From contig JAVHLM010000005.1 of NCBI GenBank assembly GCA_031082125.1, forward strand, positions 222,617 to 286,616: 64,000 nt of DNA, read 5' to 3'. Below are positions 17,177 through 25,622 of the stretch, piece by piece. Numbering within the stretch: the stretch's first letter is position 1; the number at the start of each line of letters is the position of its first letter. The position numbers and the translations under genes were made by a program. The notes below the pieces were generated by a model, which saw nothing but the letters and a program-made list of their open reading frames with translations, was not told the origin of the DNA and made no database searches. This stretch comes from Candidatus Eremiobacterota bacterium. Its GTDB lineage: Bacteria; Vulcanimicrobiota; CADAWZ01; Ess09-12.

Positions 17177-17926
17177 ATGAAGCTTTTAGTGGTGAATGGG
17201 AGCCCCCGCGGGGCCCATGGAAACACCGAGCTGCTCGTGCAGAGGTTTATCGAGGGTGCGAAGGCTGCCGGGGCTGAGCTCATGGCCCCCATCTACCTGA
17301 AGGATAAGAATATCAGGCACTGCATAGGGTGCTTCACCTGCTGGACGCGCACTCCGGGGGTCTGTGTCCACAAGGACGACATGCAGGAGCTTCTGCTGAA
17401 GCTCCGTGAGGCAGAGGGAGTGGTCCTTGCCACGCCCCTCTATTATTTCAATATCACGGGGCTCATGAAGGATTTCATGGACAGGACCCTCCCGCTCTGC
17501 CAGCCCTTCTTTGAGGTGCATGGCGACAGGTGCATGCACCCCCTGCGCTATTCAAACGGCCTTGAGCGCCTGGTGGTCATCTCCAACTGCGGCTTTCCCG
17601 AGCAGGCCCACTTCTCAGGCCTCAAGGAGGTGTTCCGTACCCTGGTGAGGAGCGATCAGATTCAGTTGAACGGGATGATATGCTGCGCAGGGGGGGAGAA
17701 GCTGCAATCCAAGGATGACGACGACAGCATCGCGTGGTATCTTGACGCGGTGAAGAAGGCCGGCACCGAGGTGGTGAAGGAAGGAAAAATCTCCGAAGAA
17801 ACCTCGGCCCTCCTTGAGCGCCCTCTCTTCGAGGATTCCAAGGCTTATGCCCTCCAGACCAACGAGTTCTGGCGCTCCCTGGGCCTTGAGCCCTGCAAGA
17901 AAGATGCGAAGCCCACCCCGGCCTGA
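17177..17926 (+). CDS. Iron-sulfur flavoprotein-like NAD(P)H:FMN reductase family protein, copy 1
   Basis: 249 residues. The N-terminal flavodoxin fold shows the FMN phosphate loop NGSPRGAHGNTE and ATPLYYFNITGLMKDFMDR. Cysteines 49, 52, 55 and 63 (HCIGCFTCW ... GVCVHKDDM) have CX2CX2CX7C spacing, as in the compact 4Fe-4S motif of iron-sulfur flavoproteins. It would carry FMN plus a cluster in the cytosol, passing electrons to an unknown acceptor. AAAGGAG lies before the ATG. A near-identical paralogue starts 36 bases downstream, the product of a tandem duplication. I assign the family but not a substrate. Confidence 0.82.
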   Translation: MKLLVVNGSPRGAHGNTELLVQRFIEGAKAAGAELMAPIYLKDKNIRHCIGCFTCWTRTPGVCVHKDDMQELLLKLREAEGVVLATPLYYFNITGLMKDFMDRTLPLCQPFFEVHGDRCMHPLRYSNGLERLVVISNCGFPEQAHFSGLKEVFRTLVRSDQIQLNGMICCAGGEKLQSKDDDDSIAWYLDAVKKAGTEVVKEGKISEETSALLERPLFEDSKAYALQTNEFWRSLGLEPCKKDAKPTPA

Positions 17927-17962
17927 GAGGGGCCCACTCCCACCTGTGAAAGGAGAATTGTC

Positions 17963-19084
17963 ATGAAGCTGCTTGTGATACAGGGGAGCCCCCGCGGGGC
18001 CCATGGAAACACCGAGGTCCTCGTGCAGGCTTTTATCCAGGGCGCAAGGGAAGCCGGCGCCGACATCATGGAACCCGTTTATTTAAAGGAGAAGGACATA
18101 AAGCACTGTATCGGGTGCTTCTCCTGCTGGACGCGCACGCCGGGAGTCTGCGTCCACCACGACGACATGCCCGGGCTTCTCTTGAAGGTCAGGGAGGCCG
18201 ATATGCTCGTCCTCGCCACGCCTCTCTATTATTATACGGTCTCGGGATTCATGAAGGATTTCCTGGACCGGACCCTTCCCCTGTCGCAGCCTTTCCTCGA
18301 GGTGGAAGGCGACTGCTGCGGCCACCCTCCCCGTTATACCAGCGGTCTCTGGAACCTTGTGGTAATCTCCAACTGCGGCTTTCCCGAGCAGGCTCATTTT
18401 TCAGGATTGAAAGAGACATTCCGCGTAATGCTCCACGGAGACAAAAGCGAGCTCAAAGGCATGATATGCTGCGCCGGAGGGGAGCTGCTGAAGGTGAAGG
18501 AGCTCAGGGACGGCCTTGCATGGTATCTTGACGCAGTGAAGAAGGCAGGCGCCGAGGTGGTGAAGGAAGGGAAAGTCTCCGAGGGCACTTCGGCCGTTCT
18601 TGACCGCCCCCTCATGGAGGATCACAACCTCTATGCGAGCCTTGCCAATGAGCACTGGCGCTCCCTGGGGGTAAAGCTCCAGGAGGTGGACGCGCAGGGG
18701 GCGCCCGATGAACAGGGAGCACCGGAAGGAAAGCCTCTGCCTCCCCCCGGGAAAGTGGAGACGATGGGAGATCTCGTGGCCGCCATGGCGGCAGCCTTCA
18801 ACCCGAAGGCCGCGGGCTCTTTGAAGGCGGCGGTGCAGTTCGTGGTCACCGACGAGAAACCGGGGGAATATTATCTAGTCATCGAGAGCGGCCGCTGCAG
18901 CGCCTGGCAGGGAAAGCACCAGAAGCCCAGTGCCACGGTGACGACACCGGCACCGGTATGGCTGGGTATCTACCGGGGGGAAACCAACGGGGCCACGGCC
19001 TTCCTTTCGGGCAAGTACAAAGTGGCCGGCGATGTGGGCCTTCTGATGAAGTTCAACGCCCTTTTTCCCCACGCTCCTCGCTGA
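17963..19084 (+). CDS. Iron-sulfur flavoprotein-like reductase fused to an SCP2-type domain, copy 2
   Basis: 373 residues. Residues 1-235 repeat copy 1 almost motif for motif, including QGSPRGAHGNTE, Cys49/52/55/63 and ISNCGFPEQAHFSGLKE. After a Pro/Gly-rich linker, residues about 265-373 form an SCP2 sterol-carrier-type domain: MGDLVAAMAAAFNPKAAG, then YYLVIESGRCSAWQG and VAGDVGLLMKFNALF. SCP2 domains bind lipids or other hydrophobic ligands, so this paralogue may act on a hydrophobic substrate. AAAGGAG precedes the ATG. The pair is co-directional and probably co-transcribed. Confidence 0.82.
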   Translation: MKLLVIQGSPRGAHGNTEVLVQAFIQGAREAGADIMEPVYLKEKDIKHCIGCFSCWTRTPGVCVHHDDMPGLLLKVREADMLVLATPLYYYTVSGFMKDFLDRTLPLSQPFLEVEGDCCGHPPRYTSGLWNLVVISNCGFPEQAHFSGLKETFRVMLHGDKSELKGMICCAGGELLKVKELRDGLAWYLDAVKKAGAEVVKEGKVSEGTSAVLDRPLMEDHNLYASLANEHWRSLGVKLQEVDAQGAPDEQGAPEGKPLPPPGKVETMGDLVAAMAAAFNPKAAGSLKAAVQFVVTDEKPGEYYLVIESGRCSAWQGKHQKPSATVTTPAPVWLGIYRGETNGATAFLSGKYKVAGDVGLLMKFNALFPHAPR

Positions 19085-19129
19085 GAGGCCCGATAAGAGC
19101 ACTGTCGCCTGCGAAGGGGGGACTTTTCC

Positions 19130-20059
19130 ATGAAACTGGCTGTTTTATCAGCAGCGATCCTGACAATGCTGGTCTTCACTCCTGCCTTTGCGCAGGAAAG
19201 GCATAAGCTCTGGGACGCTTATGCAGATGCTTTCAAAGGCTGCAAGTATGTCGATCTCACCCACCCTTTTAATCCTTCGATACCGGTATGGCCCGGCTTC
19301 GGCAAAGCCATCTTCTCTCCCTGCAGGGCAGGGGCCGACATACCCGGATACATCAAGAAGGGTGATGAGTTCACCTATAAGGATCAGGGCTTTATCTCGA
19401 CGGCCTACCAGATTCCCACGGACCAGTATGGCACCCACCTCGATCCCCCCGCCCACTGGGATGAATACGGCGCCACCGTAAGCGATATCCCCCCCACTTT
19501 CTCCGTACGCCCTCTCGTGGTCGTGGACATCCACGAAAAAGTGGCAAAGAATGAAGGTTACCACTGCACCACTGAGGACGTGAAGGCATGGGAGAAGAAG
19601 CATGGCCCCGTCCCCGCAGGCTCGGTCGTGATGATCCGGTCAGACTGGCACAAGAAGTGGTCACAGCCGGAGCGCTTCTGTGAAAAGCCTTTTCCCGGCA
19701 TCACCCTTGATGCCCTCAAGTACCTCCACCTGGACAGGAAAATTCTCTTTCACGGCCATGAGCCCCCCGATACGGATATGACTCCGAACCTTGAAGGCGA
19801 GTACTGGCTGATGCATCATCATTTCTGTCAGGCGGAGAATGTAGCCAGCCTTGACCAGGTTCCCGAGGCCGGGGCTCTCATTCTCATAGGTTTTGCCAAG
19901 GCCCAGGGAGGAACGGGAGGGATAGCCCGCTATATCGCCGTGTGCCCCCCCGAATGGCCTCATGGCGTGACAGTCATTGAGGCGCCCGGCGCCCCGCTTC
20001 CCCGGCAGCCCGCTCCCCTGAGGCGGGGAGATGACGGCGTGCTGAGGCCCGGGAAATGA
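19130..20059 (+). CDS. Exported cyclase-family (kynurenine formamidase-like) hydrolase
   Basis: 309 residues with a signal peptide (residues 1-21, ending AFA-QE). The cyclase/KynB family is shown by DLTHPFNPSIPVWPGF at about 41-56, by QYGTHLDPPAHW, and by PAGSVVMIRSDWHKKW. The usual metal motif HxGTHxDxxxH is kept except for its first His, here Gln (DQYGTHLDPPAH), so metal binding may differ. KynB is cytosolic; an exported version suggests another amide or ester substrate. It sits 46 bases after the SCP2 fusion and 8 bases before the sugar kinase. Confidence 0.78.
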   Translation: MKLAVLSAAILTMLVFTPAFAQERHKLWDAYADAFKGCKYVDLTHPFNPSIPVWPGFGKAIFSPCRAGADIPGYIKKGDEFTYKDQGFISTAYQIPTDQYGTHLDPPAHWDEYGATVSDIPPTFSVRPLVVVDIHEKVAKNEGYHCTTEDVKAWEKKHGPVPAGSVVMIRSDWHKKWSQPERFCEKPFPGITLDALKYLHLDRKILFHGHEPPDTDMTPNLEGEYWLMHHHFCQAENVASLDQVPEAGALILIGFAKAQGGTGGIARYIAVCPPEWPHGVTVIEAPGAPLPRQPAPLRRGDDGVLRPGK

Positions 20060-20066
20060 TCACCCT

Positions 20067-21011
20067 ATGAGAATTGTCACTTTCACTCCCAACCCCGCTC
20101 TTGACTGGTTTCTCTCAGTCCCTGCCTTAAAGGATGATACCTTGGTGAGGGCACACAGCGAGACGGTCCACCCCGGCGGCAAGGGAATCAATGTAGCCCG
20201 CCTTCTCAGGCTCCAGGGCATCCCTGTGCTTGCCCTTTTCACTGCGGGAGGCTTTGCAGGAAAAGAGCTCTCGGCCCTCCTGAGAGCCTGCGATGTTCCC
20301 TTCAGCTGCTGGCAGATTGACGGCCCGACGCGCCGGACAGTGACCATTGAGGATGAGCATGGCTCAAGAATCAAGGTGAATCCTCCCGGGCCAGAGCTGC
20401 CCGGGGAGAAGGAAGAAGCGCTGGGCGAATGGGTGGCCCTGCACTGCCGCCGGGGGGACTGGCTTGTCCTCTGCGGCTCGCTCCTTCCCGGCATGGGCGG
20501 GAAGTTTTACCGGACACTCTCGGAAAGAGTCTCTTCCCGGGGCGTCAGGACAGTCATTGACACCTCCGGCGCAGCTCTCAGGGAGGGCGTGGAGGGGCCT
20601 TTGTCTCTGCTCAAGGTAAACCTGCTGGAACTCTCCCATCTTACGGGAAAGCTCCACGGGAGCATTGAGGACGCTTTTTCCGATGACGTGGTGGCGGGGC
20701 TCTCGAAGAAAATGACGCTGCTTGTGTCAGGGGGAGCACAAGGCGCGGTGGTCTCGGAAAAGGAAACAAGATGGAAAGCCTTCTCGGTGAAAACCAGGAA
20801 AGGGCTTGCCGTGGGAGCCGGTGATTCCCTTCTTGCGGGGTATCTTGCCACACGGGTCCAGGGAAGATCGCCTCAGGAGGCTCTCATAAACGGCGTAGCA
20901 ATGGCGACAGCCACGGTGTTCTCGCCGGTCCACGCCCTGGCTTCTCCCCCGGAAGGGGGGAAATACCTTGCTTATATCAAGTCATTCCCTCTTGAGAGTG
21001 AAGGCTCCTGA
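20067..21011 (+). CDS. 1-phosphofructokinase-type PfkB-family sugar kinase
   Basis: 314 residues. The first motif is PGGKGINVARLL with TPNPALDW at the N-terminus, as in FruK/LacC/PfkB. The C-terminal signature GAGDSLLAGYLA holds the catalytic Asp. The family phosphorylates a sugar phosphate with ATP; FruK (fructose 1-phosphate), LacC (tagatose 6-phosphate) and PfkB cannot be separated without a tree. It follows the cyclase gene by 8 bases, so it is probably co-transcribed with an unrelated function. No PTS genes are nearby. Confidence 0.82.
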   Translation: MRIVTFTPNPALDWFLSVPALKDDTLVRAHSETVHPGGKGINVARLLRLQGIPVLALFTAGGFAGKELSALLRACDVPFSCWQIDGPTRRTVTIEDEHGSRIKVNPPGPELPGEKEEALGEWVALHCRRGDWLVLCGSLLPGMGGKFYRTLSERVSSRGVRTVIDTSGAALREGVEGPLSLLKVNLLELSHLTGKLHGSIEDAFSDDVVAGLSKKMTLLVSGGAQGAVVSEKETRWKAFSVKTRKGLAVGAGDSLLAGYLATRVQGRSPQEALINGVAMATATVFSPVHALASPPEGGKYLAYIKSFPLESEGS

Positions 21012-21021
21012 GGCCCCAAGG

Positions 21022-21135
21022 TTAATCCCAGAGTGCTCCTATGGCAGCAAGATCGGCTTCGGAATAGTCATCAGCCGTTGAAAGAAAGTGGTCATGGACT
21101 TCATTCAGATCAGTACGATCAAATTCCACCAGCAT
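21022..21135 (-). CDS. Possible 37-residue acidic peptide
   Basis: A short ORF on the minus strand, MLVEFDRTDLNEVHDHFL plus STADDYSEADLAAIGALWD. AAAGGAG lies 5 bases before its ATG, better than expected by chance. It is acidic and has no known match. A hairpin with a T-run lies 70 bases upstream. It could be real or chance. Confidence 0.35.
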   Translation of the reverse strand: MLVEFDRTDLNEVHDHFLSTADDYSEADLAAIGALWD

Positions 21136-21204
21136 GGTGCTCCTTTCTTGGCGGTTTATGGTGCCGCCGGGAAACGTGCTCAGGCAGCGCCTGGCATCAA
21201 GGAA

Positions 21205-21242
21205 GCAAAAAGGAACCGGACTAGATTGCTCTAGCCGGTTCC
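21205..21242 (-). terminator. Terminator-like hairpin on the minus strand
   Basis: GGAACCGG-CTAG (21242-21231) pairs with CTAG-CCGGTTCC (21224-21212) around a 6-base loop, with one A bulge, then TTTTT on the minus strand. No minus-strand gene lies right upstream, so it may be an attenuator for the 37-residue ORF or end an unseen transcript. The surrounding 21012-21335 gap shows nothing else firm. Confidence 0.55.
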
Positions 21243-21335
21243 CGCATAAGAGTACTTCACCGGAAGAGGGAAAAGTCCTTCTTTCGGGAGCCACCAGAGG
21301 GGCAGGGGAAGGAATTATCTTCCGGCCCGATAAAT

Positions 21336-22214
21336 ATGATCGTGATGAGAGTCATAGTGCTGTTTCTCGCGCTGCTTCTTCTTCTCATGCTCTTCTGGCA
21401 GGGGACCCCGGTTGGCGCTGCCAAGGAGAAAATGCCATCGCGGACCGTCGGGATTCCCCTGTCCCCCCCTGTTGAGCTTGATTATCTCACCAGAAATGAG
21501 ATCTTTTCGCTGAGGCGTGCCGCTATGAAAAAGCATCCTTCTTTTATCCCCGCCTCCTATGAGCCTTCCGAAGGCGTATTTGGAGGAATCGTTGACAGGA
21601 AGCCATGGTGGGGGATGCTGGGAGTCTACTATTACAGCTTCGGCGAGAAGTGCACCGAGGGCCCTTCAGAGGAGTCCCGGTTCATTGTCAATCCCTATCT
21701 CCTTGTGGGAGTGAGGGAGTCCTGCTCCTATGACCTTGCAAAGTTCGGGAGGAAGAGCCTGAAGCCTGAGGATTTCTCCCCCCGCGCCCTTGCCCTTGAG
21801 TGGAGCAGTGACGGCACCGAAGGCAAGGTCACCTATGACGTGAGCCGGTTCTGGAAAAAATTTGACGATCTTCTGAAAAAAGAGCATATAAGGTTCCAGA
21901 ACGAGGACATCAAGGAGCTTTACCTCATTGCCTATAACGCGAGGGACCTCGGGTTCCCTTTCCTTTATGTCGATGCCTCTCGGTGCCGCAATGTGATCAT
22001 TCCCGACAACAGGCTTGTGGGCATACCCCAGTATATTCATCTTGCTTATAATTGCGGCAATCCTGAGGGAGTCAACAACATGAGCCCTTATTGCAGCCAG
22101 CTCATAGTGAGGCTCAAGGATCTCCCCGCGTATGTCGAGACCAGGCTCTGGCGCAGTGCGCCGCGGCAGGTCAATGAAAAGGCCGATGTCACTTTCGGTA
22201 TCATGATGAAGTGA
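21336..22214 (+). CDS. Exported protein of unknown function
   Basis: 292 residues. Two possible starts (21336, 21345) lead into a strong hydrophobic signal or anchor (VIVLFLALLLLLMLFW). The mature part has several Trp, Tyr and about six Cys. I recognise no family. The ribosome site is poor. It stands alone between the minus-strand peptide and the convergent nuclease gene. Confidence 0.6.
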   Translation: MIVMRVIVLFLALLLLLMLFWQGTPVGAAKEKMPSRTVGIPLSPPVELDYLTRNEIFSLRRAAMKKHPSFIPASYEPSEGVFGGIVDRKPWWGMLGVYYYSFGEKCTEGPSEESRFIVNPYLLVGVRESCSYDLAKFGRKSLKPEDFSPRALALEWSSDGTEGKVTYDVSRFWKKFDDLLKKEHIRFQNEDIKELYLIAYNARDLGFPFLYVDASRCRNVIIPDNRLVGIPQYIHLAYNCGNPEGVNNMSPYCSQLIVRLKDLPAYVETRLWRSAPRQVNEKADVTFGIMMK

Positions 22215-22241
22215 TTTCATCGCCCCTTTCCCGGAGGTGCC

Positions 22242-22784
22242 TTACTTCCCCTGGATTATGGTGGAGGGCGAAGTCTGGTGAAGGTATTCCTTGTCCCCGG
22301 CAGTGGCAAAGGCGGCGTTGCTCCAGAGCCCCAGGCGGCGGGTCTTGGCAAAATTCTCCGCTTTTTGGAAAACTTCCATATAGCAGTTCTGGAAGGGGAA
22401 CTTCAGGTAGGCACGGGCATAGCCCTCGCCTATCATCTGTTCATTTATCATGACGGAGCCCTTCCAGAGGAAGGCCAGGGTTCTTCCGTACATATCACTC
22501 TTGGTTTCATCGTAGGCGAGCTCAACCTGGGCATTCAGGGCAAGCTCAGAGAGGTGCTTCTTTGATGCCTGGGCAAGGACCCTGGCGTTTTTTTCAGGTT
22601 CAAAAAGCTCAGGGGCATTGATGCCTATGAGGCGTACCTTCTTCACGGCGCCGTCGGCAAAGGTGACCTCGACAGTGTCGCCGTCAATGATGGAGGTGAC
22701 AGTGGCTTTGTCGTCGCTCCACGAAGGGGCGACAAGCACCGTGATGAAGAATAAAGCTGCAAGCAGGCATGCGATACTTTTCAT
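22242..22784 (-). CDS. Exported staphylococcal-nuclease-like (SNase) protein
   Basis: 180 residues from the ATG at 22784, chosen because a signal peptide starts there (MKSIACLLAALFFITVLVAP) and GGAAAGGA lies before it. The SNase OB-fold motifs are present: IIDGDTVEVTF, then VRLIGINAPE, and DMYGRTLAF. Arg (VRLIGI), Glu (APE) and Arg (YGRTL) fit the active site. It is a Ca-dependent extracytoplasmic nuclease, probably for nucleic-acid scavenging or DNA handling. It is convergent with the exported gene on the left. Confidence 0.88.
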   Translation of the reverse strand: MKSIACLLAALFFITVLVAPSWSDDKATVTSIIDGDTVEVTFADGAVKKVRLIGINAPELFEPEKNARVLAQASKKHLSELALNAQVELAYDETKSDMYGRTLAFLWKGSVMINEQMIGEGYARAYLKFPFQNCYMEVFQKAENFAKTRRLGLWSNAAFATAGDKEYLHQTSPSTIIQGK

Positions 22785-22871
22785 GATGCACCGGTCCTTT
22801 CCTTGTGGGAATCTTGTGGGAATGGCATCTGAACTGTGCAATGGCGAGCCCTTATTAGAAATTCGTCTCCA

Positions 22872-23591
22872 ATGAGCCTCTTTCCTCTCCTGCTGCCCCA
22901 CTCCCCTCAGGATCTGAAAATCTGTGCAGGGGCCGAAGCGGCAGTGGAGAAGTTTCTGGAGGAGAAGATTCCCCAGGGAGCTGCCATGCTTGCAGATTTT
23001 TATAATCGCACCTGCGAGGTCTTCCGCGAGGTTGAAAGCTTCCTCCCCTCCACAGGGGGGAATGTATGCCTTGCCTGCAATATCTGCTGCAGCAGCGTTG
23101 CCTCACTCGGCGTCACTGAGCTTGAGTTTGACTATATTCATGAGTTCCTCGAAAGATCCGGCAGGGACGTGGAAGGGGCAGCCCTTTTCAGGGACTATAT
23201 CTTTACCGTGAGGAAGCCTCCCGATGTGAGGCCTCAAAAGCTCATATGCCCCTTTTATGACCGGAAAGCTGAGGGATGCGCCATTTACGAGGTCAGGCCC
23301 CTCTCCTGCAGGACTTACGGCCATTTCATCAGGGAGGACCTTCTCGGGCTTATTCCGGAGCGCTGCGTGCTGAAAAAAAATGTGGTGATTTATAAAGAGG
23401 AGACTTTTTTCAGGTATCTTCCCTTTACCATCCCCTTTTTCACCCTGGCCTTCGCCTACGATGACCATTTGCTTTCCTCAGCCGAGCTTCTGCAGCAGCG
23501 CATAAAGGGGCAGGAACACGGCAATGATGATAAAGCCGATGATGACCCCCGTGAAAAGGATGAGGAAGGGCTCAATGAGCACCGAGAGTGA
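22872..23591 (+). CDS. YkgJ-type cysteine-cluster protein
   Basis: About 240 residues from ATG 22872 (a GTG at 22836 is possible). It has the YkgJ/CxxCxxCC pattern: NVCLACNICCSS, then CPFYDRKAEGC and VRPLSCRTYG. Such proteins bind Fe-S or zinc; function unknown. The last 114 bases overlap the convergent pilC gene, giving an acidic hydrophilic tail (GQEHGNDDKADDDPREK) unlike the rest; the functional protein may end earlier. Confidence 0.75.
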   Translation: MSLFPLLLPHSPQDLKICAGAEAAVEKFLEEKIPQGAAMLADFYNRTCEVFREVESFLPSTGGNVCLACNICCSSVASLGVTELEFDYIHEFLERSGRDVEGAALFRDYIFTVRKPPDVRPQKLICPFYDRKAEGCAIYEVRPLSCRTYGHFIREDLLGLIPERCVLKKNVVIYKEETFFRYLPFTIPFFTLAFAYDDHLLSSAELLQQRIKGQEHGNDDKADDDPREKDEEGLNEHRE

Positions 23592-24617
23592 CCCCAGGGA
23601 GCTCTCCACGTCCTGCTCATAGAGATGGCTGAGCTTTCTCAGCACCACAGGGAGCTCGCCTGATTCTTCGCCTACTCTTATCATGCTCGGGAACATCCCC
23701 CCGAAGAGGTTCCTGTGGGTTCCAAAACCTGTGGCCAGATCCATTCCTTCCTTGATAGAAGAGGTAATAGACGCCACGGACTGTTCATAAACGCTGTTGC
23801 CCGAAGCCTTTCCTGCAAGCTCAAGGGCTTTCCTGAGCTCCACCCCTCCCTCCAGGAGGGTGCAGAGGCTGTTGGTGAAGCGCACAATGCAGATTTTTTT
23901 TGCAAGCTCCCCGAAATAAGGAAAAGAGAGTGACGCCTGGTCAATGACGTATTTCCCGCGGGCACTGAGGGAGAAGCGCTTGAGGGCAAACATGAGGAAT
24001 CCGCCAAGGACAAGGCCGGCAACGACGAAGAAAGGATTATCCACGATCTCGGTGAGGAAGATCATGATCCTGGTAGGAAGGGGAAGGCTCACCTGCATGT
24101 TCTGAAAGAATTTTACAAAATTGGGCAGGATGTACTTGAAGGTGAAAAGGGCGAAGAGAAGGCATACTGCCAGGGCGAAAAGGGGGTATACCGAGGCATT
24201 GGCGATTCTCTTTTTTATATTTACCTCGCGCTCCAGGAACTGCTCAAGGTTCTCAAGCACCAGGGGGAGATCGCCATGGGCTTCCCCTGTGCGGATAATC
24301 CCCACATATATCTGGTTGAAGACCTCGGGGTATTCGTTAAGGGCTTTCGAGAGGGTAAATCCTGTCTTTATGCGCGTGTTGATGCGAAAGAGCATGCGGT
24401 GCATGGCTTCCTTGTCTATCTGCCCCGCGAGGGTATCAAAGGCCTTCACCATGTGGACCCCGGCGTTGAGCAGCGTGTGAAGCTGCCTCGTGAAAACGAG
24501 AAGATCCTCCTGGGTGATCCTCTCGAAAGGATTCCAGGGGGGCTTCTTGAGAGGCTCCACGGTCTTCGTGGGCTTCTCAAGCATCTTGGTGCTGTAAGCC
24601 GGTTTTTTCTTTTCCAT
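23478..24617 (-). CDS. pilC: Type IV pilus inner-membrane platform protein PilC (GspF family)
   Basis: 379 residues. The cytosolic T2SSF repeats are seen twice: FTRQLHTLLNAGVHMVKAF at about 42-60 and FTNSLCTLLEGGVELRKALE at about 250-270, each followed by a hydrophobic segment (PLFALAVCLLFALFTF and the C-terminal GVIIGFIIIAVFLPL). PilC spans the inner membrane and couples PilB to pilin assembly. The gene is on the opposite strand from pilB and next to no other pilus gene. Its 3' end overlaps the YkgJ gene. Confidence 0.92.
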   Translation of the reverse strand: MEKKKPAYSTKMLEKPTKTVEPLKKPPWNPFERITQEDLLVFTRQLHTLLNAGVHMVKAFDTLAGQIDKEAMHRMLFRINTRIKTGFTLSKALNEYPEVFNQIYVGIIRTGEAHGDLPLVLENLEQFLEREVNIKKRIANASVYPLFALAVCLLFALFTFKYILPNFVKFFQNMQVSLPLPTRIMIFLTEIVDNPFFVVAGLVLGGFLMFALKRFSLSARGKYVIDQASLSFPYFGELAKKICIVRFTNSLCTLLEGGVELRKALELAGKASGNSVYEQSVASITSSIKEGMDLATGFGTHRNLFGGMFPSMIRVGEESGELPVVLRKLSHLYEQDVESSLGSLSVLIEPFLILFTGVIIGFIIIAVFLPLYALLQKLG

Positions 24618-24626
24618 GGATTTTTC

Positions 24627-25499
24627 TTAATTGCCCAGGGGAAGCTCTCCCTGGATATACATCGGCTGTGCCGGCAAAGGGCTCTCAAGTCCCATAAGAT
24701 CTTTTAATTTCAGCGCGTTCCGAAGTGCCGCTCCAGCATGGCAGTTGTTAAAAAACACCATCGTGTGCTTTACCGTTCCTGCAAGGCATGTAATCGCAGG
24801 GATGAACTCTTTCAGCTCTTCATCGGTGTAGAGGTAATCATAGCGCTCTTCCCTCGTGGCCCTGAACCAGTTCCTGTTCCTGCCATGAAGGCGCATATAG
24901 GCGATTTCCCCGGTGGCAGCGGGTACAAAGGGAGGAAGGGACCGCAGGTGCGGCAAATCCACCATGGCATAAAGGAGGCTATAATCCCTCAGGAGCCTCA
25001 AAGTATGGTCCTTTTCTTCAGGGGAAAGCCAGGACGAGTGGCGGAACTCCGCCACCAGCGGAAAGGATCCCAGGGCTTCCCTGAATGCCGCGAGGAAATC
25101 GCAGGTCTTTGCCGATTTTCTGAAAAGAGGTCCGAACTGTGCAAGAAAGCAGAGAAGCTTTCCTGATGAGATGAGCCCGTCAAAGGAGCCGAGAAATTTT
25201 CTGAAGAGCTCCAGGTCAGGGAATTTCAGGGAGTCCAGATCTTTTTCCTCGTTCTGCGTCATCTCCCTGTGGCATTTTACGGCGAAAAGGAAGCCCGGCG
25301 GGGTTTTTCTGTCCCATCCCGCCACGGTGGTTCTCGAAAGAAATGAATAATAGCTTGAGTCTATCTCTACCGTGTCAAAACCAAGAGACCTGCTGTAGTA
25401 AGAGAGAATATCCGCGTCCTTGAGGGTCTGGGGATAGACCGTTCCCTTCCAGTCCTTGAAACTGAATCCGCATGTGCCCATTCGTATCATCACCTTCAT
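24627..25499 (-). CDS. DUF72 domain protein
   Basis: 290 residues. DUF72 marks: MGTCGFSFKDWKGTVYP, then FDTVEIDSSYYSF, FLFAVKCHREMT, VAEFRHSSW, and YMRLHGRNRNWF. The family has a TIM-barrel fold with no agreed function; its members are common and highly conserved. It lies 9 bases upstream of pilC in the same direction, possibly co-transcribed. Nothing in the sequence shows a role in pili. Confidence 0.9.
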   Translation of the reverse strand: MKVMIRMGTCGFSFKDWKGTVYPQTLKDADILSYYSRSLGFDTVEIDSSYYSFLSRTTVAGWDRKTPPGFLFAVKCHREMTQNEEKDLDSLKFPDLELFRKFLGSFDGLISSGKLLCFLAQFGPLFRKSAKTCDFLAAFREALGSFPLVAEFRHSSWLSPEEKDHTLRLLRDYSLLYAMVDLPHLRSLPPFVPAATGEIAYMRLHGRNRNWFRATREERYDYLYTDEELKEFIPAITCLAGTVKHTMVFFNNCHAGAALRNALKLKDLMGLESPLPAQPMYIQGELPLGN

Positions 25500-25542
25500 C
25501 TTCGTGAAAAAGCGATAAACTCCTATGTGAAGTCCTGCGGCA

Positions 25543-25579
25543 CCTCCACTTGTGGAGGGAGGAATTCTTGGAGTATAAT
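25543..25579 (+). promoter_or_regulatory. Promoter with overlapping palindrome
   Basis: TTGTGG (25550-25555) and TATAAT (25574-25579), 18 bases apart. CCTCCA (25543-25548), CTTG, TGGAGG (25553-25558) is a perfect palindrome that overlaps the -35, a likely operator. It drives the gene at 25623. Confidence 0.55.
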
Positions 25580-25622
25580 GGTATTATAAGGATGCCGGCA
25601 GTCTTGCAAATGGAGGTGCGGC

